Origin: Isoetes taiwanensis
Taxonomy: Eukaryota > Streptophyta > Lycopodiopsida > Isoetales > Isoetaceae
Direction of reading: 5' to 3'
DNA length: 64,000 bases
Assembly: GCA_021234155.1 (NCBI GenBank)
Contig: JAJEKV010000030.1
Coordinates: 11,034,525-11,098,524 of the forward strand
Part shown: piece by piece, positions 33,778 through 45,876 of the stretch
How positions within the stretch are numbered: position 1 is the first letter of the stretch
Layout: each line of letters opens with the position of its first letter
Made by a program: the position numbers and the translations under genes
The notes under the pieces: model-generated
What the model saw: only the letters and a program-made list of their open reading frames with translations
Database searches by the model: none
What the model was told of the DNA's origin: nothing

Positions 33778-35000
33778 CATCTGCAAAGGCCAATATAGAC
33801 TGCGAGAAACGGGAGAGGTTACCTTCAACCCGCTAATGGAGCACGATGACTATTAAAGGTGATCCATTCAACCCTATTATACGATCTATATATCCGGCGC
33901 GGTTAGAAAAGCGTTACGCAAGGAAAAGCTCCTTTGCGTCATTAGACTTGCCTCTATTGAGTCAGATGCTAAGCAGAAGCAAGTAATTGACACCTTGCCG
34001 GAAGGGATTGCTAACCTTCTTCGAGAATTTAGCGATCTTTTTCGAGATGAGATCCAGAAACTTCCTCCTTTTAGAGGGGTAGAATGTGAGATAGCTCTAG
34101 AACCGTGGTACTAAGCCTACCGGTAAGGCCCGTGCACGTATGAGTCCTCGAGTTAGCAGAGCTTAAGAAGCAACTTCAGGAGTTACTAAACCTAGGTTTC
34201 ATTCGGCCTAGTGTTTCGCCTTTTGGCGCCCCTATCCTTTTTGTTAAGAAAAAGGATGGCTCCTTGAGGATGTGTATTGATTATAGGCAGCTCAATAAGC
34301 ATACCATCAAGAATCGGTGCATGCGCTTTGCCTAGGGCGATGATCTAATGGACCCGGTTGCAAGGGGCTAAATATTTCTCAAAGATTGATTTACGCTCCT
34401 GGATACCATCGATAAGGATAAAGGAGGAGGACATCCATAAATCTGCTTTTAGCACTAGATATGGGCATTATGAGTTTACCGTTATGCCTTTTGGATTCAC
34501 TAATGCTCCCCGCAACTTTCATGCGGTTGATGAATGGCGTCTTCCACCAATACTTGGATGATTTTGTTGTTATTTTCTTCGACGACATTCTCATCTATAG
34601 TAAAACTTTGAAGGAGCATGAGCAACATCTTAGGTTGGCCCTACAAAAGCTAAGACGCCATCAGCTCTTTGCCAAGTTCTCTAAGTGCAAGTTTGCGACT
34701 CCCAAGGTGGATTATTTGGGGCATATCATTTCAAAGAGAGGGAATTGCTACGGATCCAAAGAAAGATAGAAGCAGTAAGGGATTGGCCTATTCCGGGTAA
34801 TGTTTCGGAAGTCCAGAGTTTCTTGGGACTAGCAGGATATTATAGGAAGTTTGTTAAGGATTTTGCAACGATTGCCGCACCTCTTACTGATCTCACAAAG
34901 CACGAGAAGGTGAAGGATTGGATGGAACATTGGAAAACAAAAGTCCAGGTAGGCTTCCAGAAGCTTAAGGATGCTTTAACGTCAGCACCAGTCCTCACTT
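33777..35000 (+). pseudogene. Reverse transcriptase, inverted-arm copy, frameshifted
   Basis: Same RT as 8626-9892, ending at the same SAPVLTF junction. Several frame breaks lie at about 33810, 33890, 34100, 34320, 34370, 34520 and 34740. [14 protein letters not shown] is still readable near 34560-34605. The breaks lie at CAG/CTG/CCGG-like spots that are clean in the other arm, for example GATCCAGCAA there against GGATCCAAAGAAAG here. Confidence 0.88.
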
Positions 35001-36300
35001 TTTTGTCATAATCGTCACTCTCTTGGCATGGATTGCACATAAATTAGCATCGCCGAAGAGGGCCACCAAATAGGCCTCGGCTGCCTCCTGGAGTGCTAAA
35101 ATGGCGTGAGTCTGAAACCGTAGATCTGTTTTAAATTCCTGAGCAATCTCTCGGACCAGACGCTGGAAAGGAAGTTTCCGTAGCAGAAACTCGGTGGATT
35201 TCTGGTACTTCCTTATTTCCCTAAGTGCCACGGTGCCAGGCTTATAACGATGCCTCCTCTTAGGCTGGGGTAGAGCTCCAGGAATAGTTTTCCCTGCTAT
35301 CCTCGGATGCTTGGCCTTTCGGATGATCTCATCTCGCCGGTTATCCCCTGCAGCCTTAGCAATACTACCCCGAGCCTTGAGTTGGTCCTTATACTGAGCA
35401 CCCGATTTACGGGGTGTCTTCTTCAGTTTTCGGCGAGGAACACGAACTTCTTGAGGTGGCTGGTCTTGCCTGTGCCGTTTCCTCAACTGCTCCTTTACTG
35501 CTTCTGTTGCTTCTCTTGCCCTCTGCTCTGCTTCATCCTGCATTCTCTTCAGGGCTTGCTCTTGTTCTACCTGCTGTTGATGGATAGTATCCTCCCGAAG
35601 CTTAGCGACCTCCTCTGTCAATTCGCGTTGCCCTCCTCGTGATTAGCGCCGGGGAGGCGGCTTGCTCCTCGGCCAGCTTTTCCACGGCTATTCTAATATC
35701 CGTTCTTCTTGTAAGCTCGAAGTAAGCGTGGAGGGTTGGCTTTGCATGTCCCGCTCAACAGCCCACTGAACTGGTCCGTGAAGAATGAGGGTGTTCCAAA
35801 GCTTCCCGGATAATCTGGTTTAGTCTCCTCTTCATATGAAAAAGTTGGGAGGGTATAGGATCCCCATCAAAGAGGCACATCCGTTTCCCGGTAGCGGTAC
35901 CACGGCCGGGTCATCCGATGCTAGCCAATTGTAGGTCCGCCTCTTGGGCCATTTGCAGGCTGTTTTGGGCCTGCGTTTGTAAAACCTCTTCTTCACTTGT
36001 TCATCCCCTCACGGCGGAAAGAACCGTGCATACTACGGACACCATCTTCTGTTCAACCACAATGCGGTCTCTCGGATGGCGTTGAGCTTAAATACAAAAC
36101 GCTCATTATAGCGGAAAGAGCGGGTATGGTATTCTCGACTCCTTCAGAAAACGTTTAACAAAATATTCCAGTATCTCCTCAGTTTTTGCCTCCGCTTCTG
36201 GCGATGGGTTTTGTCGTGGCAGCAGTTCGGCCATTAAAAACTCTATGGGAGTTTGAGAATGACGGGGCTTAAGCTTGTATACTTGCTTGACTGCCTCCAT
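35001..36300 (-). pseudogene. ORF 1, copy 3: histone H3 fusion, inverted-arm copy
   Basis: Starts at 36300 with [16 protein letters not shown]. The frame is broken between about 36110 and 35625, then open from [16 protein letters not shown] through the coiled coil and H3 fold to VTIMTK, where it is cut at the RT junction. The H3 residues agree with copy 2, so two independent stretches in the window give the same histone sequence. Confidence 0.9.
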
Positions 36301-36519
36301 CCTTAAAAAGTAGGCGCTGGTGGGCGCTGGGCAGGCGCTTGGGGGAGAAAGGTATGGGATGAGGTTTGGCTATGGCAGAGAAAAACTTCCAGTTCCGGCG
36401 GCTATGGTGGCTAGGCGGAGCTCAAGGAAGCACTAGGCGTTTTTAAAAAAAATGAAGAAGAAGTTACCTTTTGACTAAATCTGAAACTTTAACCCTAAAA
36501 AAATTTTAAAAGGAAAAAG

Positions 36520-36840
36520 TGGCGGAACACGTTTGTCGAGGTGGCGGGCACCCCCTACCTCGACGTTGTTATTGGCGCCCAGTATCCCAGGGTACCCCGC
36601 CTTAGGCCACTTAGGGTTTTTTTTTTTTTTTTTTAAGGTGGAAAAAGTGGCGGAACACGTTTGTCGAGGTGGCGGGCACCCCCTACCTCGACGTTGCTTT
36701 CGGGCGCCGGGTTCTGCCGGTACCCCCCCACTTAGGGTTTTTTTTTTAAAGTGGCGGGCACCCCCTACCTCGAGGTCGCCACCGTCGCCAGAAACACCCG
36801 GGTACCCCCTGCCCGCCACTTAGGGTTAGGGTTTCGCGCC
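36520..36840 (-). repeat. Leader tandem repeat, three units
   Basis: Same repeat as 6890-7100. Three GGCGGGCACCCCCTACCTCGA(C/G) blocks are separated by T tracts of 18 and 9. The unit count differs from the left arm. Confidence 0.8.
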
Positions 36841-37000
36841 GGGCACACGTACCATTATTCCACTTAACCCACGTTAAAGCAATCATGACGGCATCTACTA
36901 CACCACCCAAATCTTGTACTACTCCAAAATCCTCACTCACTAGCTACGATCTAACGAGTTAGTATGTGGCCAGTGCAATAGTTTGGCTTCCCAGAACCAT

Positions 37001-37012
37001 GCTCTGATACCA
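37001..37012 (-). promoter_or_regulatory. Primer binding site, intact tRNA-iMet type
   Basis: TGGTATCAGAGC on the minus strand, one base from the LTR-B end. Confidence 0.9.
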
Positions 37013-37013
37013 C

Positions 37014-38652
37014 TGTGACGCTCCCTGAATATATACGACCCCCGGCCGTATACATACGGGGACTTTCCCCTCCCATGGCGACCATATCGCCACGAGAGCC
37101 CCTCCGTCTATCCCGGCCATCTATAGAGAGATGCCCGAGTGAAGGACACACCGGAGTCATTCATTCGCCCACGCCTTGGGACTCCTACGTCGCGGAAGCG
37201 TGAATACATGTTAGCACACAGCATAAATCATATATAAATAACCACCACGAAGGGTGGCGCATCCATCCAAATACCAACGGCAAAGAATATGCATCTAAAC
37301 TAAGAAACACCCCAAACCCCAGGTTCTACCCGGGTTCAGACTCCTGTGAGGATAGACTGACGGCTCGGCCTCAAGAGATCAGCGACATGAGGTATAACTT
37401 TGGCGTTATCGGGCATAGAACATCGGCTAGGGTTGTCCACTCCATCCGCCCCTCACATTGCACACTTTGCGGATGGGTCGATTCACGCTATGGCTTCGCT
37501 ATAGCCTTCCTGAGTCGCAGCTCGAGGTATCACCACTGGAGCCTACTCCGGGGTTCATGGCGCCCGGTCCGATGAGGCAGGTCGAGGGAAGCGTCCCTTC
37601 CGGATCCGCAATGGTTCCATGGGTGAGCTAGAGAATACGTGCCGCATCAGCGACCCCCGCATTCATACCCGACTTACTCACCCTAAATCTACTCAAAGTG
37701 CAAGATGCTCCATACGGATCACACCTCTACACCCAGGGAGTGTCATGCCCATACCCGGCCCTTTACGTGACCGGCTATCAGGCCTAGCCCACTGTAGGAG
37801 TCTCAGGAGCCTTTTATGTTCGTGCAAGACCCCACCCCCACTTCACCACTGCGTCCCTTCTTTGGTGCTAAGCCAATCCATAGCATCTATGACCCGGTGG
37901 TCCCTTGTACACAGGCCGCATCTAATGGGATAATACAGGGCTCTATCTAGGAGCATACTACAATAAATGGGCTCAGAGGTCTCTACCCCCCGTAATTCCC
38001 CCATTTCAAGAGTAATACTATGCAAAGAACTATCAATCCATCCTTTAAGAGCAAGACCAGAATCAGAAATAAAGAGAACTCACCTTTACAATCAAGGGTT
38101 AGTTCCTACAAGTAAAGCACAGAGAGAACAGAGAAGCAAACACAACCAGTGCCCAACAGGGGCGCTACCCTAGAATTCACAAACTATACTAGCCACCCAC
38201 CTGAGTTTTGGCTGGACCCGTTACCATTGGGTGCTTCCATCTCCTGGGTCGTGGTGTTCAGCTTCAGCTACACAGGTAAAAGTGCTTGGTATGGTGGCGC
38301 TCAGCTTGGCAGAGGTAGGCGCTCTGCTCCTGCTCCTTTTGGACGAATTTTTGGGAGTCAATTAGGGATAGGGATCAGGTTGACAGCCCAATTTGGAAGT
38401 CCCCATGCTGGCCAATCGATTTAGGCCAGGTGGCGCCTTCCCAAAGCATTAGTTAATCAAATTAACCCATTTAATATTAATTCTCTAAATTATAGGTTAT
38501 TATCTTTAATGATTAAATTAGCATTAGGTCAACCCCCTAGGTTACAATACCCCATGGTGGCGTACCTTAAATGGGTGACGTGTCAGTATATTTATACGTT
38601 ACTTTACGTATAAATATGTTACGTATACCGTATAAATACGTGGAACGTCACA
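37014..38652 (-). repeat. LTR-B, inverted-arm copy
   Basis: Plus-strand reading starts TGTGACGCTCCC and ends GGAACGTCACA. The next base, 38653, belongs to copia gag in an open frame, so this LTR end marks the insertion site in the copia element. The matching target duplicate (expected near GAGTC) is not in the window. Confidence 0.88.
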
Positions 38653-39462
38653 GAGTCTAAGGCTGAGACTGCAGCAAGTGGTTCCAGAACCGAGGAGGTA
38701 ACAAGCTCTAATAGTAGTATTCCAGCAAAGTTAATTGAAGCTAAAAGCATAATAACTGTCAAGCTTGGATCCAACATTCTGTTAAAAGTTAGAGGCATGA
38801 GTCCTAGCTCTATCTGGAAGTATTTAATCAAAACTTATGAAAACAAAACATCATCCCAGTTAGATGTATTGGTTAGAGAGCTTAGGAGCCTCAAGTATCA
38901 TGACAAAGATGATGTAACTGAGTTTTTTCAGCAGTTTGATAACCTAGTAGCAGACTTGGAAGCTGCAGTAGTCACAAAAGATCACCAGATAATGACCATA
39001 GCTCGAGCTTTTTCTAACTTTGATCAATTGTCTACCCTAGTTAGAAATGTGGCTAAGAACAGGGAAGAGGCTGAACTTATGGTCAAATCTAAGCTTGAAC
39101 ATAAGAAGATAATCAGTGGACAAGAGGAACAATCAGAAGTACTATTTGTTGGAAAAGGAAAAGGTAAGAACACATATCAAGATAAACATAAAATAGGACC
39201 ATGTTTCCATTGCAATAATTATGGACACCCAAAGAATAACTGTCCTAAACTATCAAAGGAGAATCGATGTTTTAATTGTGATGGTATTGGCCATCAAGCT
39301 GCAGATTGCCCTAGTCCTAAGAATGCTGCCAAAGGAAGAGGCAAAAATGAAATCAGAGGAAATTTCAGGGGCAGGTTTAACAGAGGAAGAGGAAGGGGAA
39401 GACATGTTAGTTCTACAAACTTGGCAAAGGAGGCTAGCAATGACAATAAAGATGAACTATGA
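38653..39462 (+). pseudogene. Ty1/copia gag (5' end removed by LTR insertion)
   Basis: The frame is open from the LTR junction. It has the UBN2-type Gag domain (SIWKYLIKTYENKTSSQLDV, FFQQFDNLVADLEAAV) and two zinc knuckles, CFHCNNYGHPKNNC and CFNCDGIGHQAADC. An Arg/Gly-rich tail (GRFNRGRGRGR) ends at a stop at 39460-39462. The N-terminus lies beyond the chromovirus and outside the window. Gag would form the particle that packages element RNA. Confidence 0.92.
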
Positions 39463-40755
39463 AAATGCAGAGGTGAGTCCTAAACTGATTCAAACCTTAT
39501 CTATACATAATGAAACTAAAAAGGGTAATGATATGCTTGTGTTAGATTCAGGAGCTGAGAGATGCGTGATTAAGCAAGCAAAGTTGTTGAAAGAAAGGAC
39601 CAAAAGTAACTCAAGCTTTATACAACTAGGAGATGGAAATTTGCAGCAAGTAGAAGAAAGTGGGATGCTAGAAATATTTGATTTGGCTGGAAAACCTGTA
39701 GAACTCAAGAATGTCCTATTTGTTCCTTCAATCATTAGAAATTTAATCTCTGTCAGTCAGTTAGTGGATATGGGATACAAAGTCTGTTTTGAACAGACTC
39801 ATTGTAAGATTTTTCAAGGAAACGAATTAAAGTTTTTGGCCAAGAGAATTGGGGAGTTGTTTGCTTTAGATAAGACAGACATTAGCTTAGTAAATATGGC
39901 CAAAATAACTTGCATCAGATAATGGCATGAACGGTTGAGTCATACTCATTTTAAACAATATACATTACATGGTAAAACACAAAATGATTATTGCAGAGGA
40001 AAGAGGTGATGAAAAATATGTATGTGAAGTTGCATGCTAGGGAAGCATACAAGACTGAAATTTAGAAAATCAACAAAAAGGGCAAGAGGAATTCTTGATC
40101 TGATACACACGGATTTGTGTGGGCCAATTAATGTGAGCATGACTGGCAAAAGATTCTTTATCACATTTATAGATGATTACTCAAGGAAAACTAAATGTTA
40201 TATCCTTAGACATAAAGATCAAGCATTTGCTGCTTATAAACAGTTTGAACAGGAAGTTGAAAGATAAACAGGGCGAAAAATAAAATGCATTAGGCCCGAT
40301 AGAGGAGGTGAATTCTTATCTGATGAATTTAAAAAGTATTGCAGGGATAAAGGAATTAAGAGACAACTAACTTGACACAACAAAATCGGATTGCAGAAAG
40401 AAAGAATAGAACACTTCTGGATGCAGTTCGATCTATGTTAAAACAATCAGGTATGCCAAATATATTGTGGGGTGAAGCTGTTAAAACTGTTGTATTTACT
40501 CAAAACAAATTGCCTTCTACCTCTTTAAATGGGAAAACACCTGAGGAAATGTGGAATGGAAATGTTCCTTCCTATGACAATTTTAGAATATTTGGCTGTG
40601 TGGCATATGCACATATTCCAAAGGAACTGAGGAGAAAAGTAGATGATAGGGCAGTTAAATGCTTTATGGTCGGATATGATGAACAAGCCCAAGCTTATAG
40701 ACTCTTTGATGATAATAGGAGGCAAATTATTATTAGCGGAGATGTTCTTTTTTAG
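39463..40755 (+). pseudogene. Ty1/copia protease and integrase, broken
   Basis: Protease DMLVLDSGAERCVIKQAK lies in a different frame from gag. Integrase follows with DLIHTDLCGPINVSMTGKRF, FIDDYSRK, RPDRGGEFLSDEFKKY and NRIAERKNRTLLDAVRSML, giving the D, D and E positions. Stops at about 39920, 40265 and 40372 and a TAG at 40753 break it. Unlike the chromovirus breaks, several are plain nonsense changes, which is consistent with age. Confidence 0.9.
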
Positions 40756-42610
40756 GAAAGCATATTATACAAAGACAAGAATAAACAAGCAAACAGAGAA
40801 GACAATGAAATACATAGTTATGGACATGATTCTTCAAACATAGAGAGCACACTTGTTGATTATGATGATGATGAGGATGACAAATCTGAGAAGCAAATGT
40901 CTGAGAATAAACAAATGCAAGAAGAACCAAATGTGATACAGAATGATGATGAAAATCAAAACTTAAGGGAAAAGAAGAAGAGAAAATCAGAAGTTGACAA
41001 GCTCAAAGAGGAATTAGACTTTAGTACAACAGAATATGGAAGGATCGAAGGAGGTAAAAGCAAAAGGTTGCAAAATGAATTGATGGATATCAACTATGTA
41101 CTAGCTATCTTAGAACCTAGAACTCCTTTGAGTTATGAAGAAGCCATCAACTCAGCTGAAGCTGAAAACTGGAAGCAAGCCATGACAGAAGAGTTACAAG
41201 CCTTTGAGAGAACTAACACATATCAACTTGTTTCAAAGCCTGGACATAAGAATGTAATAGGCAGCAAATGGATTTTCAAGATAAAAACTGGAGCAAATGG
41301 AGAGCAGAAGTATAAAGCGCAGTTGGTTGCACAGGGCTTTACACAAAAAAGGTATGGATTATGATGAGACATTTTCCCCTATTGTAAAACTTACAAGTTT
41401 AAGAATTCTGCTGGCTTATGCAAATGCTAACAACCTAGAAGTGCACCACATGGATGTTAGCACTGCCTTTTTGAATGCTGGAATTGATGAAGAAGTTTAC
41501 ATGAAGTAAGCTCCTGGATTTGAAGTAAAAAAAGAAGGGATGGTATGGAAACTAAGGCGTGCTGTCTATGGTCTAAAACAGTCGCCACATCCGACTAATA
41601 CCTATTGGATCAGTAATAAGTTTATGAATGATGGAAATATCTACATTCTAAACAAGGGAGAACAGTTTAGCATTTTAGCCCTATATGTAGATGAACAGAC
41701 TTAGGAAGGTTGCAAAAGTTTCTGGGAATGGAAGTTAGTAGAAATATGAAGGAAACAAAGTTGACAATTACACAAAAGAGTAACATTGAAGGGATGCTGA
41801 AAAGGTTTAACATGCTAAATTGTAACGTGTCAAAGACACCAATAACTCCAGGACTTAAACTCTCTTCAGACATGAGCCCCAAATCTGATTTGGAGCAAGA
41901 ACAAATGATAAATGTGCCCTACCGGGAATTAATTTGTTTCAATCGGTAGAAGATCTGATATAGCATTCACTGTGAGTTTATTGAGCAGGTTTTGCAACAA
42001 TCCAGGACTTCAACATTGGAAAGCTGCTAAAAGAGTTCTGAGATATCTTAAATATACTGCAAATCAAGTTATGCAAATCAAGGTCTAATATATTGTAACA
42101 AAGATCTCATGTTAAAGGGATATACTGATGCAGATTGGGGAAGTGACACTGATACTAGAAAATCTACTTCTGGTTTTTGTTTAATGTTGTGAGGAGCAGC
42201 AATCACTTGGAAGAGCAAAATACAGTCGTGTGGCCATGTCTACTGCTGAAGCTGAATATAACTCTGCTACTCTAGCTGCAAAGGAAATTGTCTGGGTAAG
42301 ACGCCTGCTAAATGAATTAAAGATATGTCAAACGTTGCCTACAGTTTTATATTCAGATAGTCTCAGTTGTATAGCTATTACTAAAAACCCAGTGTTGCAT
42401 CAGAGAACAAAACACATAGAATTACATATTCACTTTATCAGAGACATGGTGGCAAAGGGAATAGTAACTGTTGAGCATATTAACACAAATGAACAGACTG
42501 CAGATGTACTGACTAAAGGACTTCCTGAGATCAAGTTCTCTAAGTTCAAAAATAGTTTGGGAATTATGGAAGCTCCTTGTGATAAACATGTTAAGTTTGA
42601 AGAGGAGTAA
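40756..42610 (+). pseudogene. Ty1/copia reverse transcriptase and RNase H, internal deletion
   Basis: An acidic linker with coding remnants leads into RT: NWKQAMTEELQAFERTNTY, GSKWIFKIKTGANGEQKY, VHHMDVSTAFLNAGIDEEVY, WKLRRAVYGLKQSP. The catalytic motif is cut: LYVDE is followed almost at once by LGRLQKFLGMEV after a short out-of-frame stretch, so tens of residues are missing. RNase H has GYTDADWGSDTDTRKSTSGF, AMSTAEAEYNSATLAAKEI and HTNEQ-type ENINTNEQTADVLTKGL wording. Such a copy cannot transpose by itself. Confidence 0.9.
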
Positions 42611-42756
42611 TCAGAGGCACATGAATACTTGGAAACTGCCATATACGGTTGCAGATCTTTATGTGATATTTGCATGAAAGGGAATGAAGGAACTAGTCAT
42701 GCAAATTCATTCATGCTTAAGTTATCAGAAGTTGAGGTTTTAGAAGAAGTTAACAT

Positions 42757-42766
42757 GAAAGGGGAG
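42757..42766 (+). promoter_or_regulatory. Copia polypurine tract
   Basis: AAAGGGGAG just before TGTTAGAAATATTC. Confidence 0.75.
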
Positions 42767-43260
42767 TGTTAGAAATATTCATGTTAATTCTTGTAAAGGC
42801 TTGGTGCTATTATAATGGAAGTCATATTATATAACCATGCCGAACCAATGGTTATAAAATTGCAATGGTTGGATAAATTACATTTATAGAAAGATGTGAT
42901 CGGTTAAATGCTTTGGAGCCAACACAGATTCAAATAAGGTAAGTATCTATAGCAGTACAAATGCATTCATGACCGGCCGGATCCAAGCCTAAGCGGCCGG
43001 ATCTGGCCCTATAAATCGAAGGAGACTAGGTGTTTGAGAAATGGGGTCGTGCATATCTTGTGCAGAGGCTACAAGGCCTATGGTCATTAAGGTTATACTG
43101 AACTGCTAGTGATCTAAAGTTTATTGACAGTTTATTGACAATGATTGGGATTTGATAATGACTGGTTCTTGATATGAACTCATTGTGCTAGAAGAATTAT
43201 TCTAGTAGTATTATCTTGGTTCTAGTTAGTCATTGCACTAAGAATAATTGATTTGTTCAA
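42767..43260 (+). repeat. Copia 3' LTR (end uncertain)
   Basis: Starts TGTTAGAAATATTCATG right after the polypurine tract. The 5' LTR is not in the window, so the end near 43260 is an estimate from the change in sequence character. No target duplication could be checked. Confidence 0.55.
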
Positions 43261-44179
43261 TTAAATACTTTCAATGAGAAAATAGCAGAAACAAAATGGA
43301 CAGATGTTATAGAAGTAGATGCATGTCTTTCTTCAAATGCAATGATGGGGGCTGCAATTGAAGTGTTTGTGCTGAGGAAGAGCAATCTAAAATGAAAATA
43401 TAATAGCTGGTGGGATGCAGAATGTAAAAAAGCAAATAGAGTCAGACTTAAAATCAATGTTAGTGTCAGACATAGTCATTGTTGTCGTCAAGCATAGAGG
43501 CAGAATTAGATGTCAGCAGTAGAGTTATATGTAGCTTCAAACTAAGAGTTAGCGTTATCATCAACATTGGAGTCACATAACACTTCATGAATAACATCGA
43601 CACTAGAATAGATGCCATGTATGCTCGTAACTGACGTTAAAGGCGAAGATAATTCAGAGTCATGGTACATCAGTCGCAGTGGCACACATAGTGTTAGCTA
43701 TAGAGTCAGCTTGGTTGAAATGATCTAACATCATCCATAGAGTCAGTCGTAGCGGCTGAATTAGGAATTAAAGAATTAGCTGATGCATATTTGTTGCTAT
43801 TAACTGCAATGCCCCATATTTTACCTCAAATATCACCCTATGGCTGACACTATTACCCTTACCAAGCTAGGGGTTCTTTCATACAATGGGCTTTATGGGA
43901 GGATTCCGGTATGGACTTGTGGTAAGTCTAGCTTGCATTAGGCTGACTGCATATGAATCTTGATAATGCAGCATTTTCTTCAACATCAAATTGATAGCCT
44001 AGTTAATCTCTCTACTATTTGTTTATATTTATCTAACACCTTTTTATTGATTATGGGTGATTTCTCAGTGCTTAAATAATACCAGCCATCAATAGGACAT
44101 TAGAAACCCAAATGGCAGAAATTTATAGTGGTCATATCCCATTCTATGTTCTATGCATATTTTCTTGATTCTAATGTAA

Positions 44180-44232
44180 GAATAGAATAGAATAGAATAG
44201 AGTAGAGTAGAGTAGAGTAGAGTAGAATAGAG
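44180..44232. repeat. Pentanucleotide microsatellite (AATAG/AGTAG)
   Basis: About ten units, AATAG changing to AGTAG and back. Complementary CTATTCT wording recurs at 45030-45058. Confidence 0.9.
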
Positions 44233-45351
44233 TTTTTATCGTCCACGGAGCCTATGGAGCCTATGGGACCCAATGGATATCACATATATATGGTCACCAA
44301 AAAGGTATTGCTCGTGTCCTCCCTTTTTAGCTCGTGTTTATGTGTTCTTGCTCGTATACATATATAGACTCTTGGTACATATTTTCTTCTAGTTGTATGA
44401 TATAGGTTCCAGTTTTCTATGCATATTCCTCTTGTATTAAACGTGTATCTTTCCCATATGCTCAATAAGCTAAATGGAGATCAATCTTTTGGAAATATTG
44501 AAAATGTACAACTAAACTATTAGGTCGTCTAACATTGGAAGGGGGCACTTATTGTTAGGATGCCAGCTTAGAGTGTGGGTGTGAAAATATGCACTTGAAT
44601 ATGAACATGTACATATTTGTTAAAACTATATGTGTGTTTTGGTTTAGAACTGGGGATTTGATAGTTCAATTGTGGATATAAGTTCCACTGTATGAATTGA
44701 TGGAGAAATAGTGAGACAGTTAAGTTTTTTCAGCTCGACAATGTTAGCCTTCTTCTTTTAAGCAACGTCACATGTAGTAGCTGAAACGTCATATTTGCAT
44801 GCATTGGAGTTGGCAAATATTTGGTGTAACAAAGTTGGAATCCACATACGTCATCACACTCATTTGACACTCAAGCACATCATACAAACATGTTTATGAG
44901 CATCCAAGATTCCCCTAGTGGTTAGTAGGAGAGATATGACTTGGCTTCAATGGCTTCTCTTATGTTAGATGATCTCACATGTACTAGAGAACAATATAGG
45001 GCTATTTGTATAGTTCCACATCTAACTGCCTAAATCTATTCTGTTCTATTCTATTCTCGTTTGAGTCCTTTGCCTAGGGTCAATATATCTAAACTTGGGG
45101 GGAGATACACTAAGGTAGAACCTAAATTAGAAGGTTTACTTCAATAGACTTTTGAAACCTTAAGAACCTTGTTATACACCAAATCCCAAAAGATCTACCT
45201 TAATATAAATGTCAAAATGTCTACCTCAATATAAAGGCACTTTGGCATGTTTCACATGTGTCTTTGCAATTATCTTTAAGGGAAACCTCAACTTAAAAGG
45301 TACAATCTCCAAACCTTGTGACAAAATTGGCAAGGGAAGGAACCAGTGAAT

Positions 45352-45429
45352 GCAAGACTTTGTGATATGACATGCATAACAGTTTGTGGTGCAAGACTTT
45401 GTGATATGACATGCATAATAGTTTGTGGT
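45352..45429. repeat. 39-bp tandem duplication
   Basis: Two adjacent 39-bp units starting GCAAGACTTTGTGATATGAC, differing at one base (C to T). Near identity indicates a recent event. Confidence 0.92.
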
Positions 45430-45876
45430 ACCCCAATGGATTTGCTTGCCAAGACTGCTTAAAAAAAGTATATGCTTTTACGTTCGTCATACAATGTATG
45501 GCATGTTAATTACCTTAAATATAATATCGCCTTCATGATGACGAATAAAATATTTGAACAAAACAAAAGATAAGACCGTCAGTTTGGATCAAAACTTGGC
45601 CCACATTAACACACTCGACACCAGCTTTAAATAAAGTGAGAAATCACGTATAAAAGAAAGGCCTTTTATTTTTTATTTTATTATACAGTGAAAATGTTAA
45701 CAAAGAAAACTTTATTGTCAACGATGATGTAAGAATTAAGTAGTACATCAATGAGCCTTGAGACACGGCCAAATCTGGGTTTTGAAAGAATTTTAGGCTG
45801 TACAAATCTAATGCTACACTGTAACTTTGAAGGTGATAAATAATGAGGGCAGATCTGTACAAAGATAACACACCTC

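Larger units (their letters stand above)
26434..38652 (-). repeat. Right arm of the 12-kb inverted duplication
   Basis: Reverse complement of 5094-17208, about 100 bp longer mainly because the leader repeat has three units. The inner edge at 26430-26434 joins the nested-element internal sequence to the middle of histone ORF copy 2 with three unmatched bases. The outer edge is the LTR-B end abutting copia gag. Confidence 0.9.
43261..45876. other. Intergenic stretch, no gene seen
   Basis: AT-rich, no frame with family resemblance. It contains the pentanucleotide and 39-bp repeats listed separately. It lies between the copia remnant and the 3' end of the TBL gene, so its right edge may include TBL 3' UTR and terminator (AATAAA-like wording on the minus strand is common here but not decisive). 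Confidence 0.6.

Noticed and set aside
43261-43520. Continuation of the copia LTR or a second retroelement
   Set aside because: No terminal motif, primer site or second LTR copy is present to support it.
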